The position numbers and the translations under genes are program-made. Of a DNA stretch of 64,000 bases, positions 55,272 to 64,000 are shown piece after piece. Each line of letters starts with the position of its first letter. The first letter of the stretch is position 1. The stretch is taken from NCBI GenBank assembly GCA_018222865.1, contig JAAEZM010000013.1:1-64000 (forward strand), read 5' to 3'. The notes beneath the pieces are model-generated. The model saw only the letters and a list, made by a program, of their open reading frames with translations, was not told the origin of the DNA and ran no database searches. Source of the stretch: Alphaproteobacteria bacterium. GTDB lineage: Bacteria; Pseudomonadota; Alphaproteobacteria; Caulobacterales; Maricaulaceae.

Positions 55272-55391
55272 CTTGCTCGCGACGTTCAAATCGGCGCTCT
55301 TGGCTTGCCAGATCATCTCGCAAGTCTATGCCCAACGTGCGGCCGCGCTTTATGAATGGGCGGATGCCGATCAAACCAGCGGGGAGGCTAA

Positions 55392-56438
55392 TTAGCCGAG
55401 CGTCGCCATATCGATCACGAAGCGATACTTCACATCGCTCTTGAGCATGCGTTCATAGGCCGTGTTGATCTCCGCCATCGCGATCATCTCGATATCGGAC
55501 ACGATCTTGTTCTCGGCGCAGAAGTCCAGCATTTCCTGGGTCTCCGAAATCCCCCCGATGAGGGATCCGGCCAAAGACCGGCGCTTCATAATCAGATTTC
55601 CCATGCCAGCAGGCGGATGGGGTTCATCCGGCAATCCGACCATAACCATGGTCCCGTCCAGTTTGAGAGCCTGGAGATAGGGGTCCAGTTTGTGCGGAGC
55701 GGCAACAGTGTTGAGGATGAGGTCGAACTGACCACGAACCGCCTTCATCTGATCGCGCTCTTTTGAAATAACCACCTGGCTGGCCCCCAGGCGTCTGGCA
55801 TCTTCGGCCTTGCCGGGCGAGGTTGTGAAAAGCGTGACCTCAGCACCCATGGCTGCGGCGATTTTCACGCCCATATGGCCCAGGCCGCCAAGACCGACAA
55901 TCCCGACCTTCTTTCCCGGCCCAACCTGCCAGTGCCGGAGCGGAGAGTAAGTCGTGATACCGGCGCAGAGCAACGGCGCGGCGCCAGCCGGATCCATGCC
56001 CTCCGGGATCCGAAGCACAAATTCTTCGCGTACCACAACATGCTTGGAGTAACCGCCATAGGTCAGGCTTCCGTCCGGAAGCTTGCTGTCATAGGTGCCG
56101 GTCATGCCCTTTTCGCAATACTGCTCGAGCCCCTGCTCGCAGGGCGAACAGCTCTGACAACTGTCCACCATACATCCCACGCCAACTCTGTCTCCGACCT
56201 TGAATCGGGAAACGGCACTGCCGACTGCGCTGATCCGACCAATGATTTCATGCCCGGGCACTATGGGGTAGGTGGTTCCGCCCCAGTCATTGCGCGCAGC
56301 ATGCAGGTCCGAATGACAAACGCCGCAATACTCAATATCGATCGCAATATCATTGGGTCGCGGCTCGCGCCGAGCAATGTCTAGAGGCGCAAGATCACTG
56401 GTTTCAGATTGGGCCGCATAGGCGTTGATCATTGGCAT
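55392..56438 (-). CDS. NAD(P)-dependent zinc alcohol dehydrogenase (YahK/CAD-like)
   Basis: 348-residue medium-chain dehydrogenase. Catalytic zinc ligands are in GVCHSD and GHE; the structural zinc has four Cys in CMVDSCQSCSPC with a further Cys in QYC. The Rossmann motif GLGGLGHMG (about 189-197) is intact. Closest in style to YahK and cinnamyl-alcohol-type dehydrogenases, which use NADPH to reduce aldehydes. MPMINAY is the start used; MINAY (M3) is equally possible. Confidence 0.92.
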   Translation of the reverse strand: MPMINAYAAQSETSDLAPLDIARREPRPNDIAIDIEYCGVCHSDLHAARNDWGGTTYPIVPGHEIIGRISAVGSAVSRFKVGDRVGVGCMVDSCQSCSPCEQGLEQYCEKGMTGTYDSKLPDGSLTYGGYSKHVVVREEFVLRIPEGMDPAGAAPLLCAGITTYSPLRHWQVGPGKKVGIVGLGGLGHMGVKIAAAMGAEVTLFTTSPGKAEDARRLGASQVVISKERDQMKAVRGQFDLILNTVAAPHKLDPYLQALKLDGTMVMVGLPDEPHPPAGMGNLIMKRRSLAGSLIGGISETQEMLDFCAENKIVSDIEMIAMAEINTAYERMLKSDVKYRFVIDMATLG

Positions 56439-56481
56439 GAAGTTCTCCCCGGCTTCGTGTCAGCCTGTCTTTAATTCCTAG

Positions 56482-57264
56482 CTAGTCGCGTCGAAGGCCG
56501 ATCACGCCGCCTTGACCGCCAAACACGCCGGTTTCTCCGCGATGGTGAGAGCGACGCGCAGAAAACAGATCCGCCTCTTCAGCATAGGTACACAGCGAGG
56601 AGCGGTCGATCTGTGCTTGCGGCACCCCGGCAGCGCGCAATTGCAGAGCGCAGGCCAGAGCCACATCGAGCTGGGCGCCGCCATCCCCGTCACGCGGACC
56701 TAAAACTCCGCTCTGCGCTTCAAATTGCTCAAACTGGGCCACAACCTCCGGGCCGACCCGGTAATGAGCCGGGGAGACCGAGGGCCCGATCGCGGCCTTC
56801 AGATCTTGCGGCTTCGTTCCATATGCCTCGGCCATCGCCTTGATCGTCTCCGAGACGATGTTTTTCACCGTGCTGCGCCAGCCTGAATGGATGGCTGCGA
56901 CCGCGCGGTTTTCAGGGTCAAACAGGAGAATGGGGGTGCAGTCCGCGGTTTGAGCGACCAGTCCGATACCCGGCTGATTGGTGATCATCGCGTCGGCTTC
57001 GCCCGCCGGCTGCTCTCCTCGGGGCGCCTCGTCCACGCGCACCACATCACACCCGTGCACCTGGGTTGCAAAGGCGAGATAGTCGAGCCCGAGCGCATCC
57101 CGCACCCTATTGCGATTAATCGCAACATTCTCGGGCTTGTCGCCGCGCGAACGCGTAATATTCAAGCTCGCATAAGCGCCTTCGCTCACGCCGCCATGGC
57201 GGGTGGTGAATGCGTGGGTCAGGCCAGGTGTGAAAAGCAGGTCTGCGTGAAGAAGCTTCAGCAT
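56482..57264 (-). CDS. pgeF: PgeF, peptidoglycan editing factor (YfiH/laccase-like)
   Basis: 260 residues. Catalytic/zinc residues are in ATQVHGCDV, TADCTPILL and AIHSGWRS, the set of YfiH proteins, which remove incorrectly inserted serine from peptidoglycan precursors. The final segment TGVFGGQGGVIGLRRD is a normal end. It lies between the ADH and the SelO genes on the minus strand. Confidence 0.9.
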   Translation of the reverse strand: MLKLLHADLLFTPGLTHAFTTRHGGVSEGAYASLNITRSRGDKPENVAINRNRVRDALGLDYLAFATQVHGCDVVRVDEAPRGEQPAGEADAMITNQPGIGLVAQTADCTPILLFDPENRAVAAIHSGWRSTVKNIVSETIKAMAEAYGTKPQDLKAAIGPSVSPAHYRVGPEVVAQFEQFEAQSGVLGPRDGDGGAQLDVALACALQLRAAGVPQAQIDRSSLCTYAEEADLFSARRSHHRGETGVFGGQGGVIGLRRD

Positions 57265-57315
57265 TTGATCCTTTAGGGCAAAGCTGCACCAGTCTTGCGC
57301 GCGCTCAGCTCACCG

Positions 57316-58755
57316 TCAATCCGCGCGCTGATTGAGGAAGCCGCTACGCGAGCGTCCCAGATCAAAGGCTTCACGCGCTCCGCCAATCCCGATGAGCATA
57401 TCGTCCAGCCCGCTCCAATCATCACGGTCGGCTATCTGGCTCCAAATGCCCTCAACCGTTTCAATGGTCATGTGAACGGGCGCTTCAGCCTTGAAGTAAG
57501 GGTGCTGCAACCGCTCAGGGCGATCCGGCTCGTGTCGCTTCAGCCGCTCAAACCAGCTTCGATAGCTCTCGCTTTTATAAAGCGGCGCACGTGGTGACTG
57601 GGCAGCGCGTTCGATATCCACGAAATGGTCGAAGAACACAGCTTCCCACGGCGTTTCGCTCGCCTGCATGAAGGCCAGGAAGGCGCGGATCATGTCTTCA
57701 TCTTCCTGGCGTCCGGCTGATTTCAAACCGAAGCGGGCCAGAAAGGCGTCCATCAGCGCGAGCCGATAATGCGCCGGGAAAGTATTCAGATCCGCAATCA
57801 ACTGTTTGTCATCACCGACCAGGGACAGGGCCTGCGCCAATTGCTGGAGCGCCCAGTAAACAGCCTCGGGCTGACGTGCATATGCATAAAGCCCCGTCTG
57901 ATCGAAATAAGCCGCGGTAAAGCCGGGCTGGTAGAAGGGCAGAAAGCGCCACGGACCGTAATCGAAGCTTTCGCCAGTCACGTTGAGATTATCGGTGTTG
58001 AGCACGCCATGGACAAAACCGGCCGCCATCCAGCCCGCAACAAGATGCGCACTTGCTTCCGCGACGGCCTGCATGAGTGTGGACGCCGGGTCCGGTCGGT
58101 TCTTCAGGTCTGGATAATAATTCTCCAGCGCATGGGCGATCAGGGCTTCAATCCTGTCCGGCGCGTTTTCATAAGCGTGACGCTGGAAACTGCCAAAGCG
58201 CAGGTGAGAATGCCCCAGCCGCGTCAGCACAGCCGATCGCGTCGGTGACGGCTCGTCATTTCGCTCGAGTGGCTCGCCTGTTTCATAAACCGCGAAAGTC
58301 TTGGAGGTGTAGACGCCCAGCGCCTCCAGCATTTCTGTTGCCAGGATTTCGCGGACCGCTCCTTTCAGGGTCAAGCGACCATCGCCGGCGCGTGACCAGG
58401 GGGTTTGGCCCGAGCCCTTCGTGGCCAGGTCAAGAAGCCGGCCTTCATGATCTCGCAATTGCGCGAAAAGGAAGCCGCGTCCATCGCCCAGATCCGGATT
58501 ATAGGTGCGGAATTGATGGCCGTGATAGCGCATCGCCAAAGGCTGGTGCTGATTGTCCGGCAGCATGGCAAAGCCGTGAAAATGACGCTGTTTTTCCTGC
58601 GCACTCAGCGCACCAAGGCCAACAGAGTCAGCCCAGCGATCATTCCAGTAGCGCAATTTGGCATCCGGGAAGCGCGCCGGATCAACAGCGTCAGCAAAAT
58701 CGGATCCGAGAGCGGAAAAGCGCGGGTCGGGCGTGTAGAGATCTGAAAAAGCCAT
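57316..58755 (-). CDS. selO: SelO-family protein AMPylase, variant C-terminus
   Basis: 479 residues of the YdiU/SelO pseudokinase fold. Seen: MRYHGHQFRTYNPDLGDGRG, ATKGSGQTPWSRAGDGRLTL (nucleotide loop) and HGVLNTDNLNVTGESFDYGPW (catalytic loop with metal-binding Asn and Asp). SelO transfers AMP to proteins in redox stress. The usual C-terminal end with a conserved Cys or Sec pair is absent; the chain ends EAFDLGRSRSGFLNQRAD. Confidence 0.88.
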   Translation of the reverse strand: MAFSDLYTPDPRFSALGSDFADAVDPARFPDAKLRYWNDRWADSVGLGALSAQEKQRHFHGFAMLPDNQHQPLAMRYHGHQFRTYNPDLGDGRGFLFAQLRDHEGRLLDLATKGSGQTPWSRAGDGRLTLKGAVREILATEMLEALGVYTSKTFAVYETGEPLERNDEPSPTRSAVLTRLGHSHLRFGSFQRHAYENAPDRIEALIAHALENYYPDLKNRPDPASTLMQAVAEASAHLVAGWMAAGFVHGVLNTDNLNVTGESFDYGPWRFLPFYQPGFTAAYFDQTGLYAYARQPEAVYWALQQLAQALSLVGDDKQLIADLNTFPAHYRLALMDAFLARFGLKSAGRQEDEDMIRAFLAFMQASETPWEAVFFDHFVDIERAAQSPRAPLYKSESYRSWFERLKRHEPDRPERLQHPYFKAEAPVHMTIETVEGIWSQIADRDDWSGLDDMLIGIGGAREAFDLGRSRSGFLNQRAD

Positions 58756-58804
58756 GCCCAGCAGCTAGGAGCCCTTGAGGCAAAAGGCAATGCCCTGCCT
58801 GCCG

Positions 58805-59731
58805 CTATCCACGCAAAGCCGTTCCCAAAGCGATTGCCGCTTCATCAATGAGGGCTTTGGCTGGCGGCAAAATGCCCGTCATATTGGCAAAACCATGTGG
58901 GAGTGCGCGGCCCATTACATAGTCCACTTCAATGCCCGATGCCCGCAAGCGATCACGATAGGCCTGCCCCTCATCCAGGAGCGGATCGAGTTCCGCCGCC
59001 AGGATCAGGGTTTCCGGCATGGCGGCGAGATTGTTTTCCAGCAATGGAGATACGCGGACATCACGGGCCTGGTCCGCATCTGCAAGGTAGGCGCGAATTA
59101 TTTGTTCCAGCGTATAAACCGAGAGGATATGGCCCTCGAGCGCTTTCAGCTTGGTCTTTCGTGGCTGAACGAGCTGCAAGAGCGGGTAGATCAACAGCTG
59201 GAACCGGATCTTGTCTCGTCGCTGCTGCCCAAGAACCGCCGCCAGGCCTCCGCCTGCGCTGTCCCCGCACACCGCCAGCCGGTCAAGGTCCGCCTTGATT
59301 TCCAATTCGCCCTCACGGACCAGCCAGTCAAAAGCGGCGAGACTGTCTTCTATGGCTGCGGGGAATACATGTTCGGGCGCGAGACGATAATCGATTGCGA
59401 GGATCTGCACCCCGCTTTTCGCTGCCAGTCGCGCGCAGAGGCGGTCATGCGTGTCGAGATCGCCGATGACATAGCCACCACCATGGGTGAAGAGCATGGT
59501 CGGACGCGGCTCAGCATCTGCCAGGGGCGTGTAAAGACGCGCCGGAATATCACCGGCTGGCCCGGGAAGAGTGAGATCCTTGCAAGCGGCGAGCTTGGGG
59601 GGAACCGCCTCCATGACGGGTACAGCCTGACGCAAGCTGCGGCGCAGGGCGGGCGCGGCCTTGGCCGGCTCCAGCGGATCATCCATCCCAAGTTTCGCGA
59701 GGGCCTGGCCCCAGGGCGTCATGCTTTCCAT
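58805..59731 (-). CDS. Alpha/beta hydrolase of the hormone-sensitive lipase family
   Basis: 308 residues without a signal peptide. The oxyanion hole HGGGYVIGD, the nucleophile in VCGDSAGGG, the acid in AELDPLLDEG and the histidine in LPHGFANMTG make a complete HSL-type triad. Likely a cytosolic esterase. Single minus-strand gene 49 bases ahead of SelO. Confidence 0.92.
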   Translation of the reverse strand: MESMTPWGQALAKLGMDDPLEPAKAAPALRRSLRQAVPVMEAVPPKLAACKDLTLPGPAGDIPARLYTPLADAEPRPTMLFTHGGGYVIGDLDTHDRLCARLAAKSGVQILAIDYRLAPEHVFPAAIEDSLAAFDWLVREGELEIKADLDRLAVCGDSAGGGLAAVLGQQRRDKIRFQLLIYPLLQLVQPRKTKLKALEGHILSVYTLEQIIRAYLADADQARDVRVSPLLENNLAAMPETLILAAELDPLLDEGQAYRDRLRASGIEVDYVMGRALPHGFANMTGILPPAKALIDEAAIALGTALRG

Positions 59732-59793
59732 GCGGACCGGATTAGCATGTGCAGCATAACAGGCAAGCGTGCGCTTTGCCGCAGCGATGCCGG

Positions 59794-60018
59794 CTAGTGG
59801 AGCACCACCGCATTATCACGCGTCAACCGACCCGCGACCGCATCTTCAACGACTGACCGCAGGATGCGCCATGCGTCCGCGCTTTCCGGGCACCCTTCTT
59901 CATCCAGCTCACAAGCCGCCTGATCGGCCACACCAATCGCCTGCACGCCGTGCAGATCGATAAGGGTCCATGCAATCTGCTGCATATCCTGGGCGGTGAT
60001 GGTGACTTGGACTGACAT
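59794..60018 (-). CDS. Small acidic hypothetical protein
   Basis: 74 residues, acidic, no signal peptide or membrane helix: it begins MSVQVTITAQDMQQIAWTLI and ends RDNAVVLH. AxxA helices and two Cys (about 36 and 43) are the only marks. Not recognised. The start has GGAGCACC upstream. Confidence 0.6.
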   Translation of the reverse strand: MSVQVTITAQDMQQIAWTLIDLHGVQAIGVADQAACELDEEGCPESADAWRILRSVVEDAVAGRLTRDNAVVLH

Positions 60019-60147
60019 TATGGTGCTCCGGTTGATCCTTGCCCCTTAGTGAGCAAGGCAGAGGCCAACCGGCCAGATGCCATATTATTAATTACTACAA
60101 ATACTTAGATCAAAGTCCGTGGGAGACGCACGGAGTCAGTCCTGCCC

Positions 60148-60741
60148 TCAGGCGGATTTTGCCGAGTCCTTTCGACCGGGCTGGTAGGTGGAGGCGGAAA
60201 GATACGCCCCCTCTTCCGGCGTGCTGTCGCGCCCGAGCGCGGCATTGCGATAAGGGAAACGCCCGAAACGCTCGATGACCTCGCGGTGCTTGCGCGCATG
60301 ATGCAGCGTGTTGTCCTGCTCAAGCCGCGAGGCCGCCAGTGCGATGCAAAGATCCTGATGCTCCAGGCTCTCCGCATGCATGAAGGGCATATAGATGAAG
60401 TCGCGCCGCTCCGGTTCGATCACCCAGTCAAAGCCGTGCTCCACCATGTCCAGCGCGACATGACGGGCAAGAGCGTCATACGCAAAGGCCCGTCCGGAGC
60501 CGCGCCAGATATTGCGCGGGAATTGATCAAACAGAAGCACGAGTGCCAGGGCCGCCTCAGGCTCAACGAGCCAGGGATGCTCCCCATCGCAGATCTGGCG
60601 GGCATGACGATCCACCGCCCGCGCAAATCGGCGCCGGACCCGCGCATCAAAGCCGGAGGAGACTTTGTACCAGCGCTTGGGCCCGGCCTCGTCGAACCAG
60701 AATTTTAGTATGTCGTCAGGCGTCGGGTCTGAAATGCTCAT
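60148..60741 (-). CDS. DUF924 family protein
   Basis: 197 residues, helical. ILKFWFDEAGPKRWYK, LVLLFDQFPRNIWRGSGRAFA, and FIYMPFMHAESLEHQD are the characteristic DUF924 segments; the fold resembles TPR. Function unknown. Its ATG overlaps the stop of the acyl-CoA synthetase gene as ATGA, so they are translated together. Confidence 0.9.
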   Translation of the reverse strand: MSISDPTPDDILKFWFDEAGPKRWYKVSSGFDARVRRRFARAVDRHARQICDGEHPWLVEPEAALALVLLFDQFPRNIWRGSGRAFAYDALARHVALDMVEHGFDWVIEPERRDFIYMPFMHAESLEHQDLCIALAASRLEQDNTLHHARKHREVIERFGRFPYRNAALGRDSTPEEGAYLSASTYQPGRKDSAKSA

Positions 60742-62528
60742 ACGCGCACTTTACCGCCCACGATCTGTTCGTACAGCTCGGCAGTAAGACGGACATATTT
60801 ACCCAGTTTCGGATGATCGAAATAAAGCGGATCGGCGATCTTCTTGGGATCGAAGCCTTCCTTCACCAGATCAACCTTGCGGAGTTTGAACGTTCCCGTC
60901 GTATCGCCCTGCTCCTGCAGACGCAGGAAGAGCGGACGCGCAAAGGTGGGAAGGGCGTCATGAAGGTGTGAACGCAGCTCGTCGAGATCGAGCCCCGCCC
61001 GCGCGACGAGCGCCGCCATGCCAGCGCGGCCGGCATGGCCTTCCACTTCCACACCATAGACATTGGCCTGTTCGATACCGTCAAAGTGCAGCGCTTCGGC
61101 AACTTCGCCCGTAGCGACATTTTCAGACTTCCAGCGGAAAGTGTCACCGACCCGGTCGACGAAATAATAATAGCCCAGACGGTCACGCGACATCAGATCA
61201 CCGGTCCGGAACCAGGCATCGCCGGGCGCGAACACATCCCGCAGAATTTTCTTCTCAGTGTCTTCCTTGGAGCCATATCCGTCGAAACGGAAGCGCGCAT
61301 CATTGGGGTCGATCCGGCCGATCGCCTCTCCGACTTCATCGGGTGCACAAGGCTGGCAATGCCCGTCCGCGCCGCGGACCGGCATCTCCGCATCCATGTC
61401 GAATTTCACCAGATCAATATTGAAACGATGCCGCAGATATTTCGGCACTCGACCGATCGCGCCCGGCTGGTTCATCGCATTGACCAGACCGACATTGCCT
61501 TCCGTGGAGCCATAGAATTCCACGATGTCGGGCAGATTATAGCGCGCCTGGAAGGCCTCCCAGACATCGCGGCGCATACCATTGCCGATGGCGCAGCGCA
61601 GTGTGTGGCCTTTTTCCGCTTCACTTTCCGGAGCATTGACCAGGAAACGACAGAGCTCGCCCACATACATGAAGAGCGTCGCATTATGGCGTTTGACATC
61701 CGGCCAGAAGCCGGAAGTGGAGTATTTCTGGCGAATGATCAGCGAACCGCCGAAAGAGAGTGCGCAGCCAACACCGCACAGACCGCCCGTGGCGTGATAG
61801 AGCGGCAGAACCATCATCATGCGGTCTTCCGGCGCCGCCTTTGCAACAATCGCAAAGATGTTGAGATAGTAGAGCGCTCGGATATGCGTCATCAGCGCGG
61901 CCTTGGGCAGGCCGGTCGTGCCGGAGGTGAACATCTTCAGCACAGCATCGCCGGGCTTGACGCTTTCACGCAGCGCCAGATCCGGGCGCGCTGTCGACTG
62001 TTCAGCGAGGGCCGCATTAAAATCGCCGGCCCAGTCACACGCGACATCAACCGTCCAGGGCATGACTTCAAGATCATCGCTGGCCTGGGCCGACCGGAAG
62101 GCTTCCACCAGCTCGGCCGAAACCACAGCATGACGGCTTTCGCCCACCTTCAGGCAATGCGCCAGGGAGTGACCGGTCAGCTGCGTATTGATCAGGGAGG
62201 TAACGACGCCAACCTTGGACAGGCCAAACCAGATAGCGATATAGCGCCAGCAATTGGGCATGAGCAGAGCGACCGTATCGCCAGGCTTCATCCCGTGACT
62301 GCGCGCCCAATGGGCAACCTGGTTCGCATACGCCTCGAACTCGGCATAGCTGACATCACCCTCATCGGTGATCGCCATGGGCCGATCGGGATATTTATCG
62401 ACGGTCTTCTCAATATGGTCCGGCACGCGCAGGCCAGAGCCCGGACCGACCTTCTTGATTTTGCCCAGAATCCGCAGCATGGCGGACATGAATTCGACTT
62501 CGCGACCGATTGCCGACAAAAAGCCCAT
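60738..62528 (-). CDS. Long-chain acyl-CoA synthetase of the FATP/FadD class
   Basis: 596-residue adenylate-forming enzyme. Signatures: LKMFTSGTTGLPKAAL (AMP loop), YGSTEGNVG, WFRTGDLMSRD and GKVRV at the end. The FATP-like subgroup is indicated by FALSKVGVV-type N-terminal segments such as YIAIWFGLSKVGVVTSLINT, with no membrane helix visible. Activates fatty acids for uptake or beta-oxidation. Start has GGGAGG 7 bases ahead. It is translated together with DUF924. Confidence 0.92.
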   Translation of the reverse strand: MGFLSAIGREVEFMSAMLRILGKIKKVGPGSGLRVPDHIEKTVDKYPDRPMAITDEGDVSYAEFEAYANQVAHWARSHGMKPGDTVALLMPNCWRYIAIWFGLSKVGVVTSLINTQLTGHSLAHCLKVGESRHAVVSAELVEAFRSAQASDDLEVMPWTVDVACDWAGDFNAALAEQSTARPDLALRESVKPGDAVLKMFTSGTTGLPKAALMTHIRALYYLNIFAIVAKAAPEDRMMMVLPLYHATGGLCGVGCALSFGGSLIIRQKYSTSGFWPDVKRHNATLFMYVGELCRFLVNAPESEAEKGHTLRCAIGNGMRRDVWEAFQARYNLPDIVEFYGSTEGNVGLVNAMNQPGAIGRVPKYLRHRFNIDLVKFDMDAEMPVRGADGHCQPCAPDEVGEAIGRIDPNDARFRFDGYGSKEDTEKKILRDVFAPGDAWFRTGDLMSRDRLGYYYFVDRVGDTFRWKSENVATGEVAEALHFDGIEQANVYGVEVEGHAGRAGMAALVARAGLDLDELRSHLHDALPTFARPLFLRLQEQGDTTGTFKLRKVDLVKEGFDPKKIADPLYFDHPKLGKYVRLTAELYEQIVGGKVRV

Positions 62529-62670
62529 GTATCTACCTCCCGAAACAGGCGGATTGCCCCGCTCTCGTTAGGTAATACGATAAAACCCGGCCTGCCCGGG
62601 TCAAGGAATACCGCATGCAAAGCACGGCAAGTGTGAAGCGCGTTTCAGAACGTTACGAAAAAAATCCGCG

Positions 62671-63561
62671 TCAAGCGCGTCGCCCGTAACGATATTCCCG
62701 AAATTCTGCGCCTAGCGCCCCGCATACGGCGAGCAGGGCCAAGTCCTTTATCAAGAAGTGCCCCGCACCGGAAAGTGCCGGGAATCCACCCAGATCCGCA
62801 CTCCAGCTCGGTGCGAAACTGACCATGAAGGACAGGGTCAAAACGAAGGTCAGCGCAGATGCAAGAAGCCCCAGCGCGTATAATCGCCGATTATACCAGT
62901 ATCCCGTCAGGGCGATCACCGTCAGAAGCTCAATCACGCCGATGACATAGGATACGATCTGGATATCCACGAAATTGAGCGTCCACGCGAAGAAGAGACT
63001 GGTTTCCACCAGAGGCTCAATGCCGCGCGCCTCAACCGCAGTGAATTTCATCGCGCCGATCCAGCCCAGCACCAGGATCAAGCCCGCGAGCATTACCGGA
63101 CGAGACCATTGCCGCCAGTCATTTTGACGATGCGAGAACATGCGCGATTGATCAAAGCTCCCCGCCCACATGGCGAGACCGAGAATGCCCAGATATTTCA
63201 ATATTCCCTGCCCCGAACCAATCGCCGGGAAACCGCCCGCGCTTTCAATCCAGACTGGATTGGTGAAGAGCACGGTGAGCGCACACGCTGCATGCGCGCC
63301 AAGCATGATGAATCCGATCCGGCGAAAACTGCCGGACGGCAAGGGCGCGCCGATCAGGGCACCCATAATGATCTGATAAATACCAATGGTTATGGCGGCA
63401 GACGCCGCTTGCGGTTCAAGGCCTGACAAGAAGGGATGCCCACCAATCCAGCTGGCCATATTGGCCACACCCACCGAGGTGAAATTCATCGCGCCAAACC
63501 AGATGAAGATCAGCGCCAGTGAAGCGCGTGCAAACAGGACAGCATTTGTAATGGTAATCAT
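62671..63561 (-). CDS. Membrane protein with two tandem DUF417 (YkgB/RclC-like) domains
   Basis: 296 residues and about eight hydrophobic helices. Each half follows the DUF417 plan, ending in a Gly-rich turn and short helix: GGFPAIGSGQGILKYLGILG in the first and GGFPALSGAGHFLIKDLALL in the second. RclC, a relative, protects E. coli from reactive chlorine. A duplicated form is unusual in my experience. ATG 63561 with GGGGAGG before it replaces an ATG at 63645. Confidence 0.78.
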   Translation of the reverse strand: MITITNAVLFARASLALIFIWFGAMNFTSVGVANMASWIGGHPFLSGLEPQAASAAITIGIYQIIMGALIGAPLPSGSFRRIGFIMLGAHAACALTVLFTNPVWIESAGGFPAIGSGQGILKYLGILGLAMWAGSFDQSRMFSHRQNDWRQWSRPVMLAGLILVLGWIGAMKFTAVEARGIEPLVETSLFFAWTLNFVDIQIVSYVIGVIELLTVIALTGYWYNRRLYALGLLASALTFVLTLSFMVSFAPSWSADLGGFPALSGAGHFLIKDLALLAVCGALGAEFREYRYGRRA

Positions 63562-63762
63562 ACCCGCCTCCCCGAATGCGGACCGACTCATTGCCCAAAC
63601 GTCAATGTGCCACAGCCATGATAGCTCTGGCATGGGTTTTCTCACTTTAAGCGATAAGCGCTCTGGAACGCCCGCACACCGGGCAGCCCTATGCCGGTCG
63701 TGACGGGCGGCGTTTCGATGGACGAGTGAGGTGTTTTGCCCCTCAGCCGAAAGCGCGAAGGG

Positions 63763-63847
63763 TGGTGCCCCTGGTCAGACTCGAACTGACACTCCTTGCG
63801 GAAACGGATTTTGAATCCGTCGCGTCTACCAATTCCGCCACAGGGGC
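63763..63847 (-). tRNA. tRNA-Leu (CAA)
   Basis: 85 bases including an encoded CCA. Acceptor GCCCCTG/CAGGGGC pairs fully; anticodon loop TTCAAAA carries CAA; a long variable arm follows, as expected of a class II tRNA-Leu. Reads UUG. Confidence 0.95.
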
Positions 63848-63961
63848 ACTGTGCTTCGAAAAGCGGAGGCGCAAGCTGCCGATATCGCCCTGCAAAGTCA
63901 ACTTCCCAGAGCGCTCGACGCGGGGGTGTCGCGCAGCTAGTGTCGCGCCGCAATCGATGGA

Positions 63962-64000
63962 ATGGACCGTATGACCGAAACCGCCAGCCGCAGCGGCCTT
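63962..64000 (+). CDS. Start of an unidentified gene, cut off by the window
   Basis: Thirteen codons from ATG 63962 (M-D-R-M-T-E-T-A-S-R-S-G-L), open to the edge; a later in-frame ATG lies at 63971. Too little remains to name it. Confidence 0.4.
   Translation, partial: MDRMTETASRSGL

Overview
The window is high-GC DNA that is almost fully coding. It carries one alphaproteobacterial housekeeping set after another: ptsP-lysC, ubiG, the comF-grxC-nitrilase-DUF1178 run, secA, accA, xerD, aroK-aroB, BolA/J-protein, cobS/cobT, rpmB-DUF3108-Suv3-type helicase-S4-fdxA-carD, and rpoH. Genes resembling the Caulobacter holdfast-attachment genes hfaA and hfaB, an orphan flagellin, a Flp pilin and chemoreceptor-type signalling suggest a motile, surface-attaching bacterium near Caulobacterales/Maricaulales/Hyphomonadales. 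This placement is inferred from gene content and protein style, not from a database search. There is no prophage, IS element, CRISPR array or rRNA. Two tRNA genes are present, Arg-CCT and Leu-CAA.

Layout. 1-8.6 kb: 3'-truncated ptsP, lysC, ubiG, DUF1178, nitrilase, grxC, comF, an NDUFAF5-like methyltransferase, a lone Flp pilin, mutT and a SurA-like lipoprotein. 8.6-12 kb: secA and a GNAT. 12-15.2 kb: the attachment locus, with a six-repeat secreted protein divergent from hfaA-hfaB. 15.2-20.5 kb: accA and xerD, separated by a LysR-pirin-isochorismatase cassette. 20.5-25.4 kb: a secreted helical protein, an unlisted 46-residue membrane protein, aroK-aroB and a CNNM/CBS protein. 25.4-35.2 kb: a lipoprotein, BolA, J-protein, a tandem PilZ protein, then cobS and cobT separated by an ATPase, an HDAC-family protein, a renalase-like oxidoreductase and a flagellin. 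35.3-46.1 kb: two lipoenzymes, rpmB through carD, rpoH, and an SNase-like lipoprotein. 46.3-54.3 kb: a soluble chemoreceptor signalling domain, then an apparent exopolysaccharide locus (BcsB-like protein, processive GT2, outer-membrane barrel), a secreted hydrolase and a two-repeat secreted protein. 54.5-64 kb: a SUKH protein, tRNA-Arg, alcohol dehydrogenase, pgeF, a SelO variant, an HSL-type hydrolase, DUF924, a FATP-type acyl-CoA synthetase, a duplicated DUF417 protein, tRNA-Leu and a gene leaving the window.

How it fits together. Most of the window is core metabolism, secretion and translation. The accessory theme is surface life: secreted repeat proteins with a CsgG-like export lipoprotein, a synthase-type polysaccharide locus whose transferase lacks its own PilZ domain, and a separate protein with two apparently complete PilZ motifs. 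The two most promising candidates for an undescribed system are the repeat protein beside hfaAB and the non-canonical BcsB/GT2/barrel locus.
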